The position numbers were made by a program, and so were the translations under genes. A stretch of 64,000 bases of DNA from Pseudomonas sediminis (GTDB lineage: Bacteria; Pseudomonadota; Gammaproteobacteria; Pseudomonadales; Pseudomonadaceae): contig NZ_CP154631.1 of assembly GCF_039555755.1 (NCBI RefSeq), forward strand, positions 3,472,001 through 3,536,000, in the 5' to 3' direction. The notes under the pieces are model-generated. The model did not search any database. It saw nothing but the letters and a program-made list of their open reading frames with translations, and was not told the DNA's origin. The first letter of the stretch is position 1, and the number at the start of each line of letters is the position of its first letter. This document shows positions 54,825 to 63,232 of this stretch, one piece after another.

Positions 54825-56837
54825 ATGGCTGACCTACTCAGTATTGGCCTGTCCGGGCTGTCGGCGAGCAAGACCCAGCTCAGCGTCACCGGTCATAACA
54901 TCAGCAATATCAATACACCGGGCTATACCCGCCAGGATGCGGTGCAGGCCACGCGCATTCCGCAGTTCAGCGGCGCCGGCTATATCGGCTCGGGCACCAC
55001 GCTAACCGACATCCGCCGCAGCTACAGCGAGTTTCTTACCAGCCAGTTGCGCTCCAGCACGGCGCTGGCCAGCGACGTGGCGGCCTACAAGAGCCAAATC
55101 GATCAGCTCGACTCCTTGCTGGCCGGCTCCACCACCGGCATCACCCCCTCGCTGCAATCCTTCTTCGCCGCGTTGCAGACCGCGGCGGAAGATCCGGCCA
55201 ATATCCCGGCGCGGCAACTGGTGCTGTCCGAGGCCGAGGGCCTCTCGCGGCGCTTCAATACCGTTTACGAACGGCTCAATGAGCAGAACAACTTTCTCAA
55301 CAAGCAGATGGTGGCGGTCAGCGATCAGGTCAACCGCCTGGCTACCAGCGTCGCCAGCCTGAACAACGCCATCGCCGTCGCGGCGGCCAACGGCCAGCAG
55401 CCCAACGACCTGCTCGATGCCCGCGACGAGGCGGTGCGCCAGCTGTCCACCTACGTCGGCGTCACCGTGGTGCCGCAGGACGACAGCAGCTACAACCTGT
55501 TTATCGGCAGCGGCCAGCCGCTGGTGGTGGGCGCTACCGCCAGCCGCCTGGAGGTCGGGCCGGGGCAGGGCGATCCCACGCGCTTCGAGGTGCAGTTCGT
55601 CAGCGGCAACTCGCGCCAGACCATTACCACCCAGCTCAGTGGCGGCGAGCTGGGCGGCTTGATCCGCTATCGCCAGGAGGTACTGGACTCCACCTTCAAC
55701 AGCCTCGGTCGTCTGGCCCTGGCCGTCAGCGATCAGGTCAACAGTCAGCTTGGCCAGGGCCTCGACCTCAAGGGGCAGGTGGGGAGCGCGCTGTTCGGCG
55801 ACTTCAACGATCCGGCGTTGGCGGCACTGCGTGTACGCGTTTTCAGTAGCAACAGCAGCAATGCCCAGCCCTTGCTCAACATAGGCGACACCAGCCTGCT
55901 GACCGCCAGCGACTACCGCCTGGAGTTCGACGGCACCAACTACACGGCGCGCCGCCTCAGCGATAACGCGATGATGAGCGTGAGCGAAAGCCCGCCCGGC
56001 ACGCTTAGCTTTAGCGACAGCAATGGCCGCGACCAGGGCTTCACGGTCGAACTGGGCACGCCGGTGCCGACAGCGGGCGACATCTTCTTGCTCCAGCCGA
56101 CCCGGCGTGGCGCCAGCGATATCGCTGCCGTGCTTGATCAACCTGATCAGTTGGCCTTCGCCGCGCCAGTGCGGGCCGAGGCCAACCTGCAAAACCGCGG
56201 CACCGGCGCCATTAGCCAGCCCGACCTGCAGTCCGTGCTGAATCTGGGCAGCCTAACCGGCGCTCTGCCGGTAACCCTGACCTACGACGAGGCCGCCGGT
56301 GATTTCACCGTGCCGGCTGGCGCCACCCTGACACGTATCAACGCCGATGGTACACCGGCCGTACCGGCCACCTTCCAGTCCGGGCAGACCAACAGCTACG
56401 AACTGCAGCTGGCCGATGGCAGCACCCTGCGCCTGACCCTCAGCGGCCGGCCGCAGCAGGGCGACACCTTCGCCGTTGCCTTCAATGCCAATGGCGTATC
56501 CGACAACCGCAACGCGCTGAAACTGGCCGATCTGCAATCTAAGGCGACCATCGGCGTCGACCCCGCCGCGCCAGGAAGTACCGGTGTGGGCTTCTCCGAT
56601 GGCTACGGCGATCTGGTCGAACGGGTTGGCACTCTGACCGCTCAGGCGCGGCTGGATGGCGAGGCGACCACGGCGATTCTCAAGCAGGCCAGCGACAACC
56701 GCGATTCGCTATCGGGGGTCAACCTGGACGAAGAAGCGGCCAACCTGATCAAGTTCGAGCAGTACTACAACGCCTCGGCGCAGATCATTCAAGTTGCCCG
56801 CAGTTTGTTCGATACCCTGATCAGTTCATTTAGATAA
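54825..56837 (+). CDS. flgK: Hook-filament junction protein FlgK
   Basis: The 670-residue protein has the N-terminal FlgK motif (SIGLSGLSASKTQLSVTGHN; NISNINTPGYTRQDAVQATR) and the C-terminal NLDEEAANLIKFEQYYNASA followed by a coiled helix ending in SLFDTLISSFR. It connects hook and filament. The middle holds variable domains. flgL follows after 68 bp, which contain a palindromic repeat. FlgN is its export chaperone. Confidence 0.95.
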   Translation: MADLLSIGLSGLSASKTQLSVTGHNISNINTPGYTRQDAVQATRIPQFSGAGYIGSGTTLTDIRRSYSEFLTSQLRSSTALASDVAAYKSQIDQLDSLLAGSTTGITPSLQSFFAALQTAAEDPANIPARQLVLSEAEGLSRRFNTVYERLNEQNNFLNKQMVAVSDQVNRLATSVASLNNAIAVAAANGQQPNDLLDARDEAVRQLSTYVGVTVVPQDDSSYNLFIGSGQPLVVGATASRLEVGPGQGDPTRFEVQFVSGNSRQTITTQLSGGELGGLIRYRQEVLDSTFNSLGRLALAVSDQVNSQLGQGLDLKGQVGSALFGDFNDPALAALRVRVFSSNSSNAQPLLNIGDTSLLTASDYRLEFDGTNYTARRLSDNAMMSVSESPPGTLSFSDSNGRDQGFTVELGTPVPTAGDIFLLQPTRRGASDIAAVLDQPDQLAFAAPVRAEANLQNRGTGAISQPDLQSVLNLGSLTGALPVTLTYDEAAGDFTVPAGATLTRINADGTPAVPATFQSGQTNSYELQLADGSTLRLTLSGRPQQGDTFAVAFNANGVSDNRNALKLADLQSKATIGVDPAAPGSTGVGFSDGYGDLVERVGTLTAQARLDGEATTAILKQASDNRDSLSGVNLDEEAANLIKFEQYYNASAQIIQVARSLFDTLISSFR

Positions 56838-56839
56838 AC

Positions 56840-56865
56840 CGTAGGTGCGCACGGCGCACCCTACG
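56840..56865. repeat. Interspersed GGTGCGC palindrome between flgK and flgL
   Basis: GTAGGTGCGC-AC-GGCGCACCCTAC is an almost perfect palindrome. Related copies lie upstream of flgB at 46555-46620. It belongs to a repeat type common in Pseudomonas intergenic DNA. Confidence 0.7.
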
Positions 56866-56905
56866 AATCCATCAATGCTCGACGGTCGCATCAAGAGGCT
56901 CAAGC

Positions 56906-58165
56906 ATGCGCATCTCCACCATCCAGGCATTCAACAACGGGGTTTCCGGCCTGCAGCGCAACTACGCCAACGCCATCCGCACCCAGGAGCAGATCAGCAC
57001 CGGCAACCGCATCCTCACCCCGGCGGACGACCCGGTGGCTTCGGTGCGCCTGTTGCAGCTGGAGCAGCAGCAAGGCGTGCTGGGCCAGTACCAGGCCAAC
57101 CTGACGGCGGCGAAGAACAGCCTGACCCAGGAAGAAGTCACCCTCAACTCGGCCAATACCATTCTCCAGCGCGTGCGCGAGCTGGCGGTGCAGGCGGGCA
57201 ATGGCGCGCTCAGTCAGGCCGACCGCCAGTCCATCGCCGCCGAACTGGGCCAGCGCGAGGACGAACTGCTGGCGCTGATGAATACCCGCAACGCCCGTGG
57301 CGAATACCTGTTCGCCGGCTTCCAGGGCAAGACCCAGCCCTATCTGCGCACGGCCGATGGCAGCTACCTGTACCAGGGCGATGATGGCCAGCGCAAACTG
57401 CAGATCGCCAGCTCCTTGGAGCTGCCGATCAGCGACAGCGGCCGGGCGATCTTCGACAGCGGCCGCAATGCTGGGCGTCTGAGCATCGGCGGCAACCCGC
57501 CGGCGCCGGCCGCACCCGTCGTCAGCGGCGCGCTGGTGGAGGATGAGGTGGCCTTCGCCAACTTTCCCGCCGGCGGCATTCGCCTGGAGTTCAACGACCC
57601 GGCCGACCCGCTGGCCTATACCCTGACCCCGGTGGATGGAAACGGCGTGGATGGCACGCCGGTCAGCGGTCTGCTGGAACAGGGCAAGGACAGCCTGCTG
57701 CACTATGGCGGCGCGGCCTTTTATATCAACGGCGTGCCGCCCGCCGGCTCGACCTTCACCGTACAGCCGCCGGACAGCGACCCGGCCACCGCGCCTGCCA
57801 ACAAAGTCGGCATCCTCAATACCATCGCCAGTTTGCGCCAGGTGCTGGAGGACGCGCCCAACACCGGCGACGGCAGCCGCCAGGTACGCGATGCGGTGGC
57901 GCTGGGCCTCACCAACCTGGACAACAACATGGTGGCCCTGGACCAGGTGCGCGGGCAGATCGGCGCGCGGCTCAACGTGGTGGAAACCTCGCTGACCGAC
58001 AACGAGGACGTCACCCTGGTCAACAAGGCGGTGCAGGCCGAGCTGCGCGAGCTGGACTACGCCGAGGCGCTGTCGCGTTTGTCCTTCCAGTCGATCATTC
58101 TCGAAGCCGCCCAGCAGAGCTACGTGAAGATCGCCGGGCTCAACCTGTTCAACCAACTGCGCTAA
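56906..58165 (+). CDS. flgL: Hook-filament junction protein FlgL
   Basis: The 419-residue flagellin-like protein has the N-terminal MRISTIQAFNNGVSGLQRNY with TGNRILTPADDPVASVRLLQ. The C-terminal helix reads DYAEALSRLSFQSIILEAAQ and ends in NLFNQLR. It is the second junction protein at the base of the filament. It is the last gene of the flgF-L operon. It is followed by a repeat-rich interval and fliC. Confidence 0.95.
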   Translation: MRISTIQAFNNGVSGLQRNYANAIRTQEQISTGNRILTPADDPVASVRLLQLEQQQGVLGQYQANLTAAKNSLTQEEVTLNSANTILQRVRELAVQAGNGALSQADRQSIAAELGQREDELLALMNTRNARGEYLFAGFQGKTQPYLRTADGSYLYQGDDGQRKLQIASSLELPISDSGRAIFDSGRNAGRLSIGGNPPAPAAPVVSGALVEDEVAFANFPAGGIRLEFNDPADPLAYTLTPVDGNGVDGTPVSGLLEQGKDSLLHYGGAAFYINGVPPAGSTFTVQPPDSDPATAPANKVGILNTIASLRQVLEDAPNTGDGSRQVRDAVALGLTNLDNNMVALDQVRGQIGARLNVVETSLTDNEDVTLVNKAVQAELRELDYAEALSRLSFQSIILEAAQQSYVKIAGLNLFNQLR

Positions 58166-58195
58166 CGAACCATCGCCTGGCGTCCGGGGCCGTAT

Positions 58196-58282
58196 GTAGG
58201 AGCCCCGCCCCGGGGCGAAGCTTTTGCTTTCTGCGCCGTCTGCCCGGGTCCGGGTGCATTCGCCGCGAGGCGCGGCTCCTAC
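58196..58282. repeat. REP-like palindromic pair downstream of flgL
   Basis: GTAGGAGCCCCGC (58196-58208) and the opposite-orientation GCGCGGCTCCTAC (58270-58282) bracket about 60 bp. The unit is the one seen at 15280-15315; after it both loci continue with a related CCGGGGCGARGCTT stretch. Confidence 0.75.
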
Positions 58283-58288
58283 AGCCCT

Positions 58289-58349
58289 GTAGCCCGGATG
58301 CAATCCGGGGGAGCGTGCAGGAGGCCTCCCCGGATTGCATCCGGGCTAC
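58289..58349. repeat. Perfect 22-bp inverted repeat upstream of fliC
   Basis: The arms at 58289-58310 and 58328-58349 (core GTAGCCCGGATGCAATCCGG) are exact reverse complements with a 17-bp spacer. It can form a long hairpin and may end the flgF-L transcript. It also belongs to a known type of Pseudomonas intergenic repeat. Confidence 0.8.
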
Positions 58350-58489
58350 GCCGCAGCAACCTTCAACTCACCGCAAATCACCGAAAACCCGACAGTCCTT
58401 TGGCGAACCCTCTGCATCGATCCGGAGGTCACCATAACCAGCTGTTTTAAAACACAAAAAAAAATCCACGAAAAATCTGAAAAAAGCCT

Positions 58490-58516
58490 AAAGCCATCAC
58501 CGGGGGCGCCGATACA
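58490..58516 (+). promoter_or_regulatory. Sigma-28 (FliA) promoter of fliC
   Basis: TAAA, 15 bases, then GCCGATAC fits the FliA consensus with one mismatch. It lies 98 bp upstream of fliC. A-tracts at 58446-58487 precede it and may bend the DNA. Confidence 0.9.
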
Positions 58517-58614
58517 AGAGACGAATGCGAAGTAACTGGGTGCCTGAGCAAGGCGACCGCCCAAGCGCTCGCAATACCCGGTAACACTAAGTACCCGCCT
58601 TTGGAGGCAATATC

Positions 58615-59778
58615 ATGGCCCTTACCGTCAATACCAACATTGCGTCCCTGAACACCCAGCGCAACCTGAACACCTCTTCCCGTGCACTGGATACTTCCCT
58701 GCAGCGTCTGTCCACCGGTTCGCGCATCAACTCCGCCAAGGACGACGCCGCCGGCCTGCAGATTTCCAACCGCCTGACCAGCCAGATCAACGGCCTGGGC
58801 GTAGCGGTCAAGAATGCCAACGACGGTATCTCCCTGGCGCAGACCGCCGAAGGTGCCCTGCAGCAGTCCACCAATATCCTGCAGCGTATGCGCGACCTCT
58901 CCCTGCAGTCGGCCAACGGTTCCAACAGCGACTCCGAGCGCACTGCGCTGAATGCTGAGGTGAACCAATTGAAGAAGGAGCTGGATCGTATCAGCAACAC
59001 CACCACTTTCGGTGGGCGCAAGCTGTTGGACGGCACCTTCGGTACCACCAGCTTCCAGGTAGGTTCTGCGGCAAACGAAGCGATTAGCGTGAAAATCGGT
59101 GAGATGAGCACTACCGCCCTCACGGGGGAAGTGCATGAAGTCGCTGGCGATGCCATTACTCTCGATCCGGCTGCTACGCCTCCGGAAACTATCAATAACT
59201 ATGAGCTGGAGGCAACTGCTACTACCTATTCCTTCACCTTTGCCGATGGTTCTGTCAAAGAAGTAGATATCGCCGCAGGCAGCACTATTGCTGATGTCGC
59301 TTCGCAAATTAACGACGCAAACATAGGGGTCGGTGCATATGTGGACGTGAACTCCGCCGGTGACGAGGCCGCGATTAATTTGGTGTCCAATCAGGAGATC
59401 ACAGACATTACTGGTGCAGGAGCCATGACCGGTGAGACGACTTCCACTGTTTCGACTACCGCGACCAATATCGCGGATGTTAATGTCAGCACCGCGAGTG
59501 ATGCGCAGAAGGCTATTTTGCTGATTGATCAGGCAATTGTAAGTATCGACTCCCAGCGCGCCGACCTCGGTGCGGTGCAGAACCGCTTCGATAACACCAT
59601 CGCCAACCTGCAGAACATCGGCGAAAACGTCTCCGCCGCTCGTGGCCGTATCCAGGACACCGACTTCGCCGCCGAAACCGCCAACCTGAGCAAGAACCAG
59701 GTGCTGCAACAGGCCGGTACCGCGATCCTGGCCCAGGCCAACCAGCTGCCGCAGGCAGTCCTCAGCCTGCTGCGTTAA
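58615..59778 (+). CDS. fliC: Flagellin
   Basis: The 387-residue protein has the conserved flagellin ends: [20 protein letters not shown] with [20 protein letters not shown], and the C-terminal [20 protein letters not shown] followed by QAVLSLLR. It is the filament subunit. The centre (about 59060-59530) uses more A/T-ending codons than the ends and is the variable, surface-exposed part. TTGGAGGCAATATC precedes the ATG. It has its own sigma-28 promoter and is followed by a hairpin. Confidence 0.96.
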   Translation: MALTVNTNIASLNTQRNLNTSSRALDTSLQRLSTGSRINSAKDDAAGLQISNRLTSQINGLGVAVKNANDGISLAQTAEGALQQSTNILQRMRDLSLQSANGSNSDSERTALNAEVNQLKKELDRISNTTTFGGRKLLDGTFGTTSFQVGSAANEAISVKIGEMSTTALTGEVHEVAGDAITLDPAATPPETINNYELEATATTYSFTFADGSVKEVDIAAGSTIADVASQINDANIGVGAYVDVNSAGDEAAINLVSNQEITDITGAGAMTGETTSTVSTTATNIADVNVSTASDAQKAILLIDQAIVSIDSQRADLGAVQNRFDNTIANLQNIGENVSAARGRIQDTDFAAETANLSKNQVLQQAGTAILAQANQLPQAVLSLLR

Positions 59779-59803
59779 GCTCGCTAGCCAGTCGGCTCGA
59801 GTC

Positions 59804-59838
59804 TCGGGGGGGTAGTGCCAGGCGCTACTCCCCGTTTT
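59804..59838 (+). terminator. Terminator after fliC
   Basis: GGGGTAGTG-CCAGGC-GCTACTCCCC is a near-perfect hairpin followed by GTTTTGCC, 26 bp after the fliC stop. Confidence 0.7.
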
Positions 59839-59856
59839 GCCATGTGAGGTGAGCTC

Positions 59857-60210
59857 ATGGATATCGATTCAATCAAGGGGTTCCCGGTGTCTGCCGGGGC
59901 TTCTCGTAGCAGAAACGATGCGCTGCGCCAGCCGAATGCCGTGGGCTTGGGCGAGGGAGTGGCGCCGGCCGCTCAGTCGCAGGCTCCGTCCCTGCCGGTG
60001 GAGAGTGCAGTTTCCAGTATTCAGGCCTTCGCCCAGAGTATTCAGCGCAACCTGAACTTCTCCCTGGATGACTCCACCGGCAGGGTGGTGGTCAAGGTGA
60101 CCGATGGCGTTTCCGGCGAGGTCATCCGCCAGATACCTTCGGAGGAAGCGCTGCGCCTGGCCGAGAGTCTCGATGAGGTTCGCAGCCTGCTGTTCAAGGC
60201 CGAGGCGTAG
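59857..60210 (+). CDS. flaG: Flagellar protein FlaG
   Basis: The 117-residue protein has a polar N-terminal half and the FlaG domain (about 45-112: NLNFSLDDSTGRVVVKVTDG; VSGEVIRQIPSEEALRLAES). It is encoded between fliC and fliD, as in many Pseudomonas and Vibrio species, and affects filament length. GAGGTGAGCTC precedes the ATG. No lesion. Confidence 0.92.
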   Translation: MDIDSIKGFPVSAGASRSRNDALRQPNAVGLGEGVAPAAQSQAPSLPVESAVSSIQAFAQSIQRNLNFSLDDSTGRVVVKVTDGVSGEVIRQIPSEEALRLAESLDEVRSLLFKAEA

Positions 60211-60278
60211 CTGGCTCGATTCTTGATTGTTATGGGTTTTCAAGCTGTAAGCGTCAACGTACCGACGAGGTGTTCAAC

Positions 60279-61691
60279 ATGGTGGGTATAACCGGTATTG
60301 GTTCCGGAATCGACATCGACAGCATCGTCAAGGCGATGGTCAATGCGGAGAAGGCTCCGAAGGAGGCGCAGCTGGCGCGTCTGGAGAAGAGCACGACCAC
60401 CAAGTTCTCCGCCCTGGGCCAGCTCAAGGGCGCGCTCAGCGAGTTCCAGACGGCGCTCAAGGCCCTGAACGACTTCTCGTTGTTCGAGAAACGCACGGCC
60501 TCGTCCTCGGATACGGCCTTGCTGACCGTTGCCGCCACCAAGGACGCACTGCCCGGAACCTACCGGGTCGAGGTGGAGCGCCTGGCGACCGCCAGCAAGG
60601 TGGCCAGTGCCGCCGTGGGTAGTGACTTCAGCAGTGGCGCCGGCGAAGAGACCTTCCTGGTCAAGCTCGGCGTCGATGATACCGGCACCGAGGTCAGAAT
60701 CGCCGCCGGCTCCGACCTGGCCAGCACCCGAGGCCAGCTCAATGCGGCGCTGAAGGACAAGGGCATCAGCGTCAACATCGTCAGCAATCCGGGCACTGGC
60801 GAGTCGCGTCTGGTGTACAGCTCCAGCAAGACCGGTGCCGGCGAGGATGTGATCGTCACCGGCAGCGGCAATCTCGACGCGCTCAAGGTGGACGGCACCC
60901 AGGCCCTGAACTCCACCGATCCTGCCAGCGCCGGTTATATCACCCAGGCGGCGGACGCGAAATTCAGCATCGACGGCCTGGCTCTGACCAGCCCGAGCAA
61001 CAGCGTGACCGGCGCCATTCCGGAAGTGACCCTGGAGCTGCTGGCCAAGACCGAGGCAGGCAAGTCGTTGACGGTGAGCGTCGGCCAGAACGACAGCGAG
61101 GTCACCGAGGCGGTAAACAAGTTTGTCGAAGCCTACAACAAGCTGATCAAGACCAGTAATCAACTCACCAGCGTGGTTTCCGTCGGCGACGGCAAGGAGC
61201 CGGTCGTTGGCGGTCTGGTTGGCGATGCCACGGTGCGTAACGTGCTGAGCGCGGTGCGCAACCAACTGGTCAATCCGGTGAATGGCCAGGGTGACCTGCG
61301 CGTGTTGGCCGACCTGGGCATTACCACCGAGAAAGACGGCACATTGAAGGTCGATGCCGACAAGCTCAAGGCCGCCGTCGAAGGTAATTTCGAGGGCGTC
61401 GGGGCGTTCTTTGCCGGTGAAACCGGTCTGATGACCCGTCTGGATAAAAGCATCGACGGTTTCATCAAGACGGGTGGAGTGCTCGAGCAGCGCATGAACG
61501 GGCTGCAGAGCACCATCAGCAATATCGACAAGCAGAAGGAAAATCTGAACCTGCGCATCGACAAGATCCAGGCTCGCCTGTACGCGCAGTTCAATGCGAT
61601 GGATATGCTGGTCGGCCAGTTGAACCAGACCAGCGAACGGCTGGCGCAATCGCTGGCAAGCCTGCCCGGCCTGGTGAAGAAGGACAGCTGA
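60279..61691 (+). CDS. fliD: Flagellar filament cap protein FliD
   Basis: From ATG 60279, preceded by GAGGTGTTCAAC, the protein has 470 residues. The FliD N-terminal motif VGITGIGSGIDIDSIVKAMV and the C-terminal coiled helix (MNGLQSTISNIDKQKENLNL; YAQFNAMDMLVGQLNQTSER) are clear. It caps the filament and folds incoming flagellin; in P. aeruginosa it is also the mucin adhesin. A GTG nine bases upstream is less likely. A weak sigma-54-like element (TGGCTC-GATTC-TTGAT near 60212) may serve fliD-fliS. Confidence 0.94.
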   Translation: MVGITGIGSGIDIDSIVKAMVNAEKAPKEAQLARLEKSTTTKFSALGQLKGALSEFQTALKALNDFSLFEKRTASSSDTALLTVAATKDALPGTYRVEVERLATASKVASAAVGSDFSSGAGEETFLVKLGVDDTGTEVRIAAGSDLASTRGQLNAALKDKGISVNIVSNPGTGESRLVYSSSKTGAGEDVIVTGSGNLDALKVDGTQALNSTDPASAGYITQAADAKFSIDGLALTSPSNSVTGAIPEVTLELLAKTEAGKSLTVSVGQNDSEVTEAVNKFVEAYNKLIKTSNQLTSVVSVGDGKEPVVGGLVGDATVRNVLSAVRNQLVNPVNGQGDLRVLADLGITTEKDGTLKVDADKLKAAVEGNFEGVGAFFAGETGLMTRLDKSIDGFIKTGGVLEQRMNGLQSTISNIDKQKENLNLRIDKIQARLYAQFNAMDMLVGQLNQTSERLAQSLASLPGLVKKDS

Positions 61692-61697
61692 TAAGCC

Positions 61698-62087
61698 ATG
61701 AGCAACCCGATCGACACCTACAAGACGGTCAATACCGCGCAGGACGTCAGCCCCTACCGCATCGTCCAGCTCCTGCTGCAGGGCGCGCTGGAGCGCCTGT
61801 CCCTGGCCCGCCATGCCCAGCTGGAGGGCAATCCGGAGATTCGAGGCCTTGCCGTCGGCAGTACAATCTCCATTATTGCAGCGCTACAGGCTGGCTTGGA
61901 TAAGGAGCTCGGCGGTGAGATTGCCGAGAATCTGGATGCGCTCTACGACTACATGACTCGTCGTTTGGCTGGCGTTGCGTTGGACGACACGCCGCGCAGT
62001 CTGGATGAGGTGCTGGCATTGCTGGGTCAGATCAAGGAAGCCTGGGACGCTATAGGTCCTGAGGTAGAGCCCGCAGCGGCACGTTAA
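61698..62087 (+). CDS. fliS: Flagellin export chaperone FliS
   Basis: The 129-residue helical protein is FliS. It holds flagellin unfolded in the cytoplasm before export. Seen are [20 protein letters not shown] near the N-terminus and [20 protein letters not shown] in the second half. It starts six bases after the fliD stop. A second fliS-like gene follows after 70 bp. Confidence 0.92.
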   Translation: MSNPIDTYKTVNTAQDVSPYRIVQLLLQGALERLSLARHAQLEGNPEIRGLAVGSTISIIAALQAGLDKELGGEIAENLDALYDYMTRRLAGVALDDTPRSLDEVLALLGQIKEAWDAIGPEVEPAAAR

Positions 62088-62094
62088 TTTCGCC

Positions 62095-62121
62095 TAAAGC
62101 TTTGCTTGTCAGAGCCGATAT
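62095..62121 (+). promoter_or_regulatory. Sigma-28 promoter inside the fliS-fliS' interval
   Basis: TAAA, exactly 15 bases, then GCCGATAT. It matches the FliA consensus at all but the last base. It lies 36 bp upstream of the second fliS-like gene and suggests separate late expression of that gene and fleP. Confidence 0.8.
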
Positions 62122-62157
62122 CTTGAGTATCAGCCAAACAGCAGAGCGAGAGCGATA

Positions 62158-62538
62158 ATGAACGCAATGGCGGCCCTCCAGCAGTATCAGACCGTCAATA
62201 CCCAGGTGCAGGCTTTTGAGGCCAGCCCTCACCGTCTTATTCAGATGTTGATGGAAGGTGGGTTGACCCGAATAGCTCAAGCGCGTGGCGCCATGGAGCG
62301 CGGACAGACCGAACTGAAAGGCGAGTTGATCAGTAAGAGCATCGCCATCGTCGGCGGTCTGCGCGAGGCCCTTGATCACCGCCAGGGCGGCGAGCTGGCG
62401 GCGAATCTGGATGGTCTGTACGAATATATGACGAGTCGGCTGCTGCAGGCCAATCGCAACAATGAGCCTGCACTGCTCGAAGAGGTCGCCGCGCTGCTTC
62501 GCGAGGTTAAATCCGGTTGGGATGCCATTGCTCAGTAA
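62158..62538 (+). CDS. Second FliS-like flagellar chaperone
   Basis: The 126-residue helical protein is a FliS paralogue: QYQTVNTQVQAFEASPHRLI, MLMEGGLTRIAQARGAM and AANLDGLYEYMTSRLLQANR. Pseudomonas genomes often carry two such genes after fliD. It shares only parts with the first copy, so client division is possible. It has a private sigma-28 promoter and is followed by a FliT-like gene after 24 bp. Confidence 0.9.
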   Translation: MNAMAALQQYQTVNTQVQAFEASPHRLIQMLMEGGLTRIAQARGAMERGQTELKGELISKSIAIVGGLREALDHRQGGELAANLDGLYEYMTSRLLQANRNNEPALLEEVAALLREVKSGWDAIAQ

Positions 62539-62562
62539 GAGCATGGTTTTGGAGGGGAAATT

Positions 62563-62856
62563 ATGAATGCCACCGTTCAGCGCCTGCAGGAAACCGGTTC
62601 TGCCTTACGTGATGCCCTTGCCAAGCAGGACTGGGCCGCGATTGGCGAGCTGGATCTGCAATGCCGTATGGTAGTCGACGCTGCCATGGTAGATAGCCCT
62701 GACGAAGAAGAACTGCGCAGTGGTTTGGAAAATCTGTTGTCGTTGTATCGAGAGCTGGTTAGCGTTTGTCAAACCGAGCAGCAACGAGTTGCTGGTGAGT
62801 TGGTACAGTTAAACCAGTCTCGTCAGGGTGCCAAGGTGTATCAGCTTTTCGGCTAG
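62563..62856 (+). CDS. FliT/FleP-like flagellar protein
   Basis: This short helical protein of 97 residues lies where P. aeruginosa has fleP, just before fleQ. Its length, helical pattern (LQETGSALRDALAKQDWAAI; LENLLSLYRELVSVCQTEQQ) and position fit the FliT/FleP group of export chaperones. The identification rests more on position than on motifs. GGAGGGGAAATT precedes the ATG. The fleQ gene that would normally follow is not seen before an insertion sequence. Confidence 0.75.
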   Translation: MNATVQRLQETGSALRDALAKQDWAAIGELDLQCRMVVDAAMVDSPDEEELRSGLENLLSLYRELVSVCQTEQQRVAGELVQLNQSRQGAKVYQLFG

Positions 62857-63232
62857 TCCGCCCATATCGACCGGGTTTATCCGCCAGGATTGGCTCGGCC
62901 GTCGCTCCGTCTGTTCGTTTTCCTGCCTTCTTCCTCCGGCCCTCTTTTTTCGTCATTACAAGCAGCGTCTGAGTGAATTCCATATTTGGGTGAAAAGTTA
63001 CGCCATAAAATTGACTGGCTTCAATTTTTTGACTTTACTAGTGGCAAGTTGCCGGTGTGCGCCGAAGAACTGGCGTGCAATTTCCCTAACAGCCTGTTGA
63101 AATTCGCCGCGATGATTACGTCCACTGCTTCTGGCAGCAGCGGTCGCGCTCGTTTACTTCCCGTTTAGGGCGCCAATCGATGGAAATAGCCCGATTTGGC
63201 GTGCTCCAGGCGCACCTTCCCCGTCAACGCGC
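62857..63232. other. Leader region normally in front of fleQ, cut by an IS
   Basis: No gene is seen in about 375 bp. The first ~230 bp look like the flagellar intergenic region and carry a promoter-like pair (next entry). From about 63087 (AGCCTGTTGAAATTCGCC) onward the sequence probably belongs to the IS end; its exact border was not resolved. Confidence 0.55.
63011..63039 (+). promoter_or_regulatory. Sigma-70-like promoter, probably for fleQ
   Basis: TTGACT (63011-63016), a 17-bp spacer and TTTACT (63034-63039). It is placed where the fleQ promoter is expected. The IS that follows would separate it from fleQ. Confidence 0.5.

Noticed and set aside
60240..61814. 524-codon minus-strand frame opposite fliD
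   Set aside because: Antisense shadow; the sense strand has complete FliD motifs.
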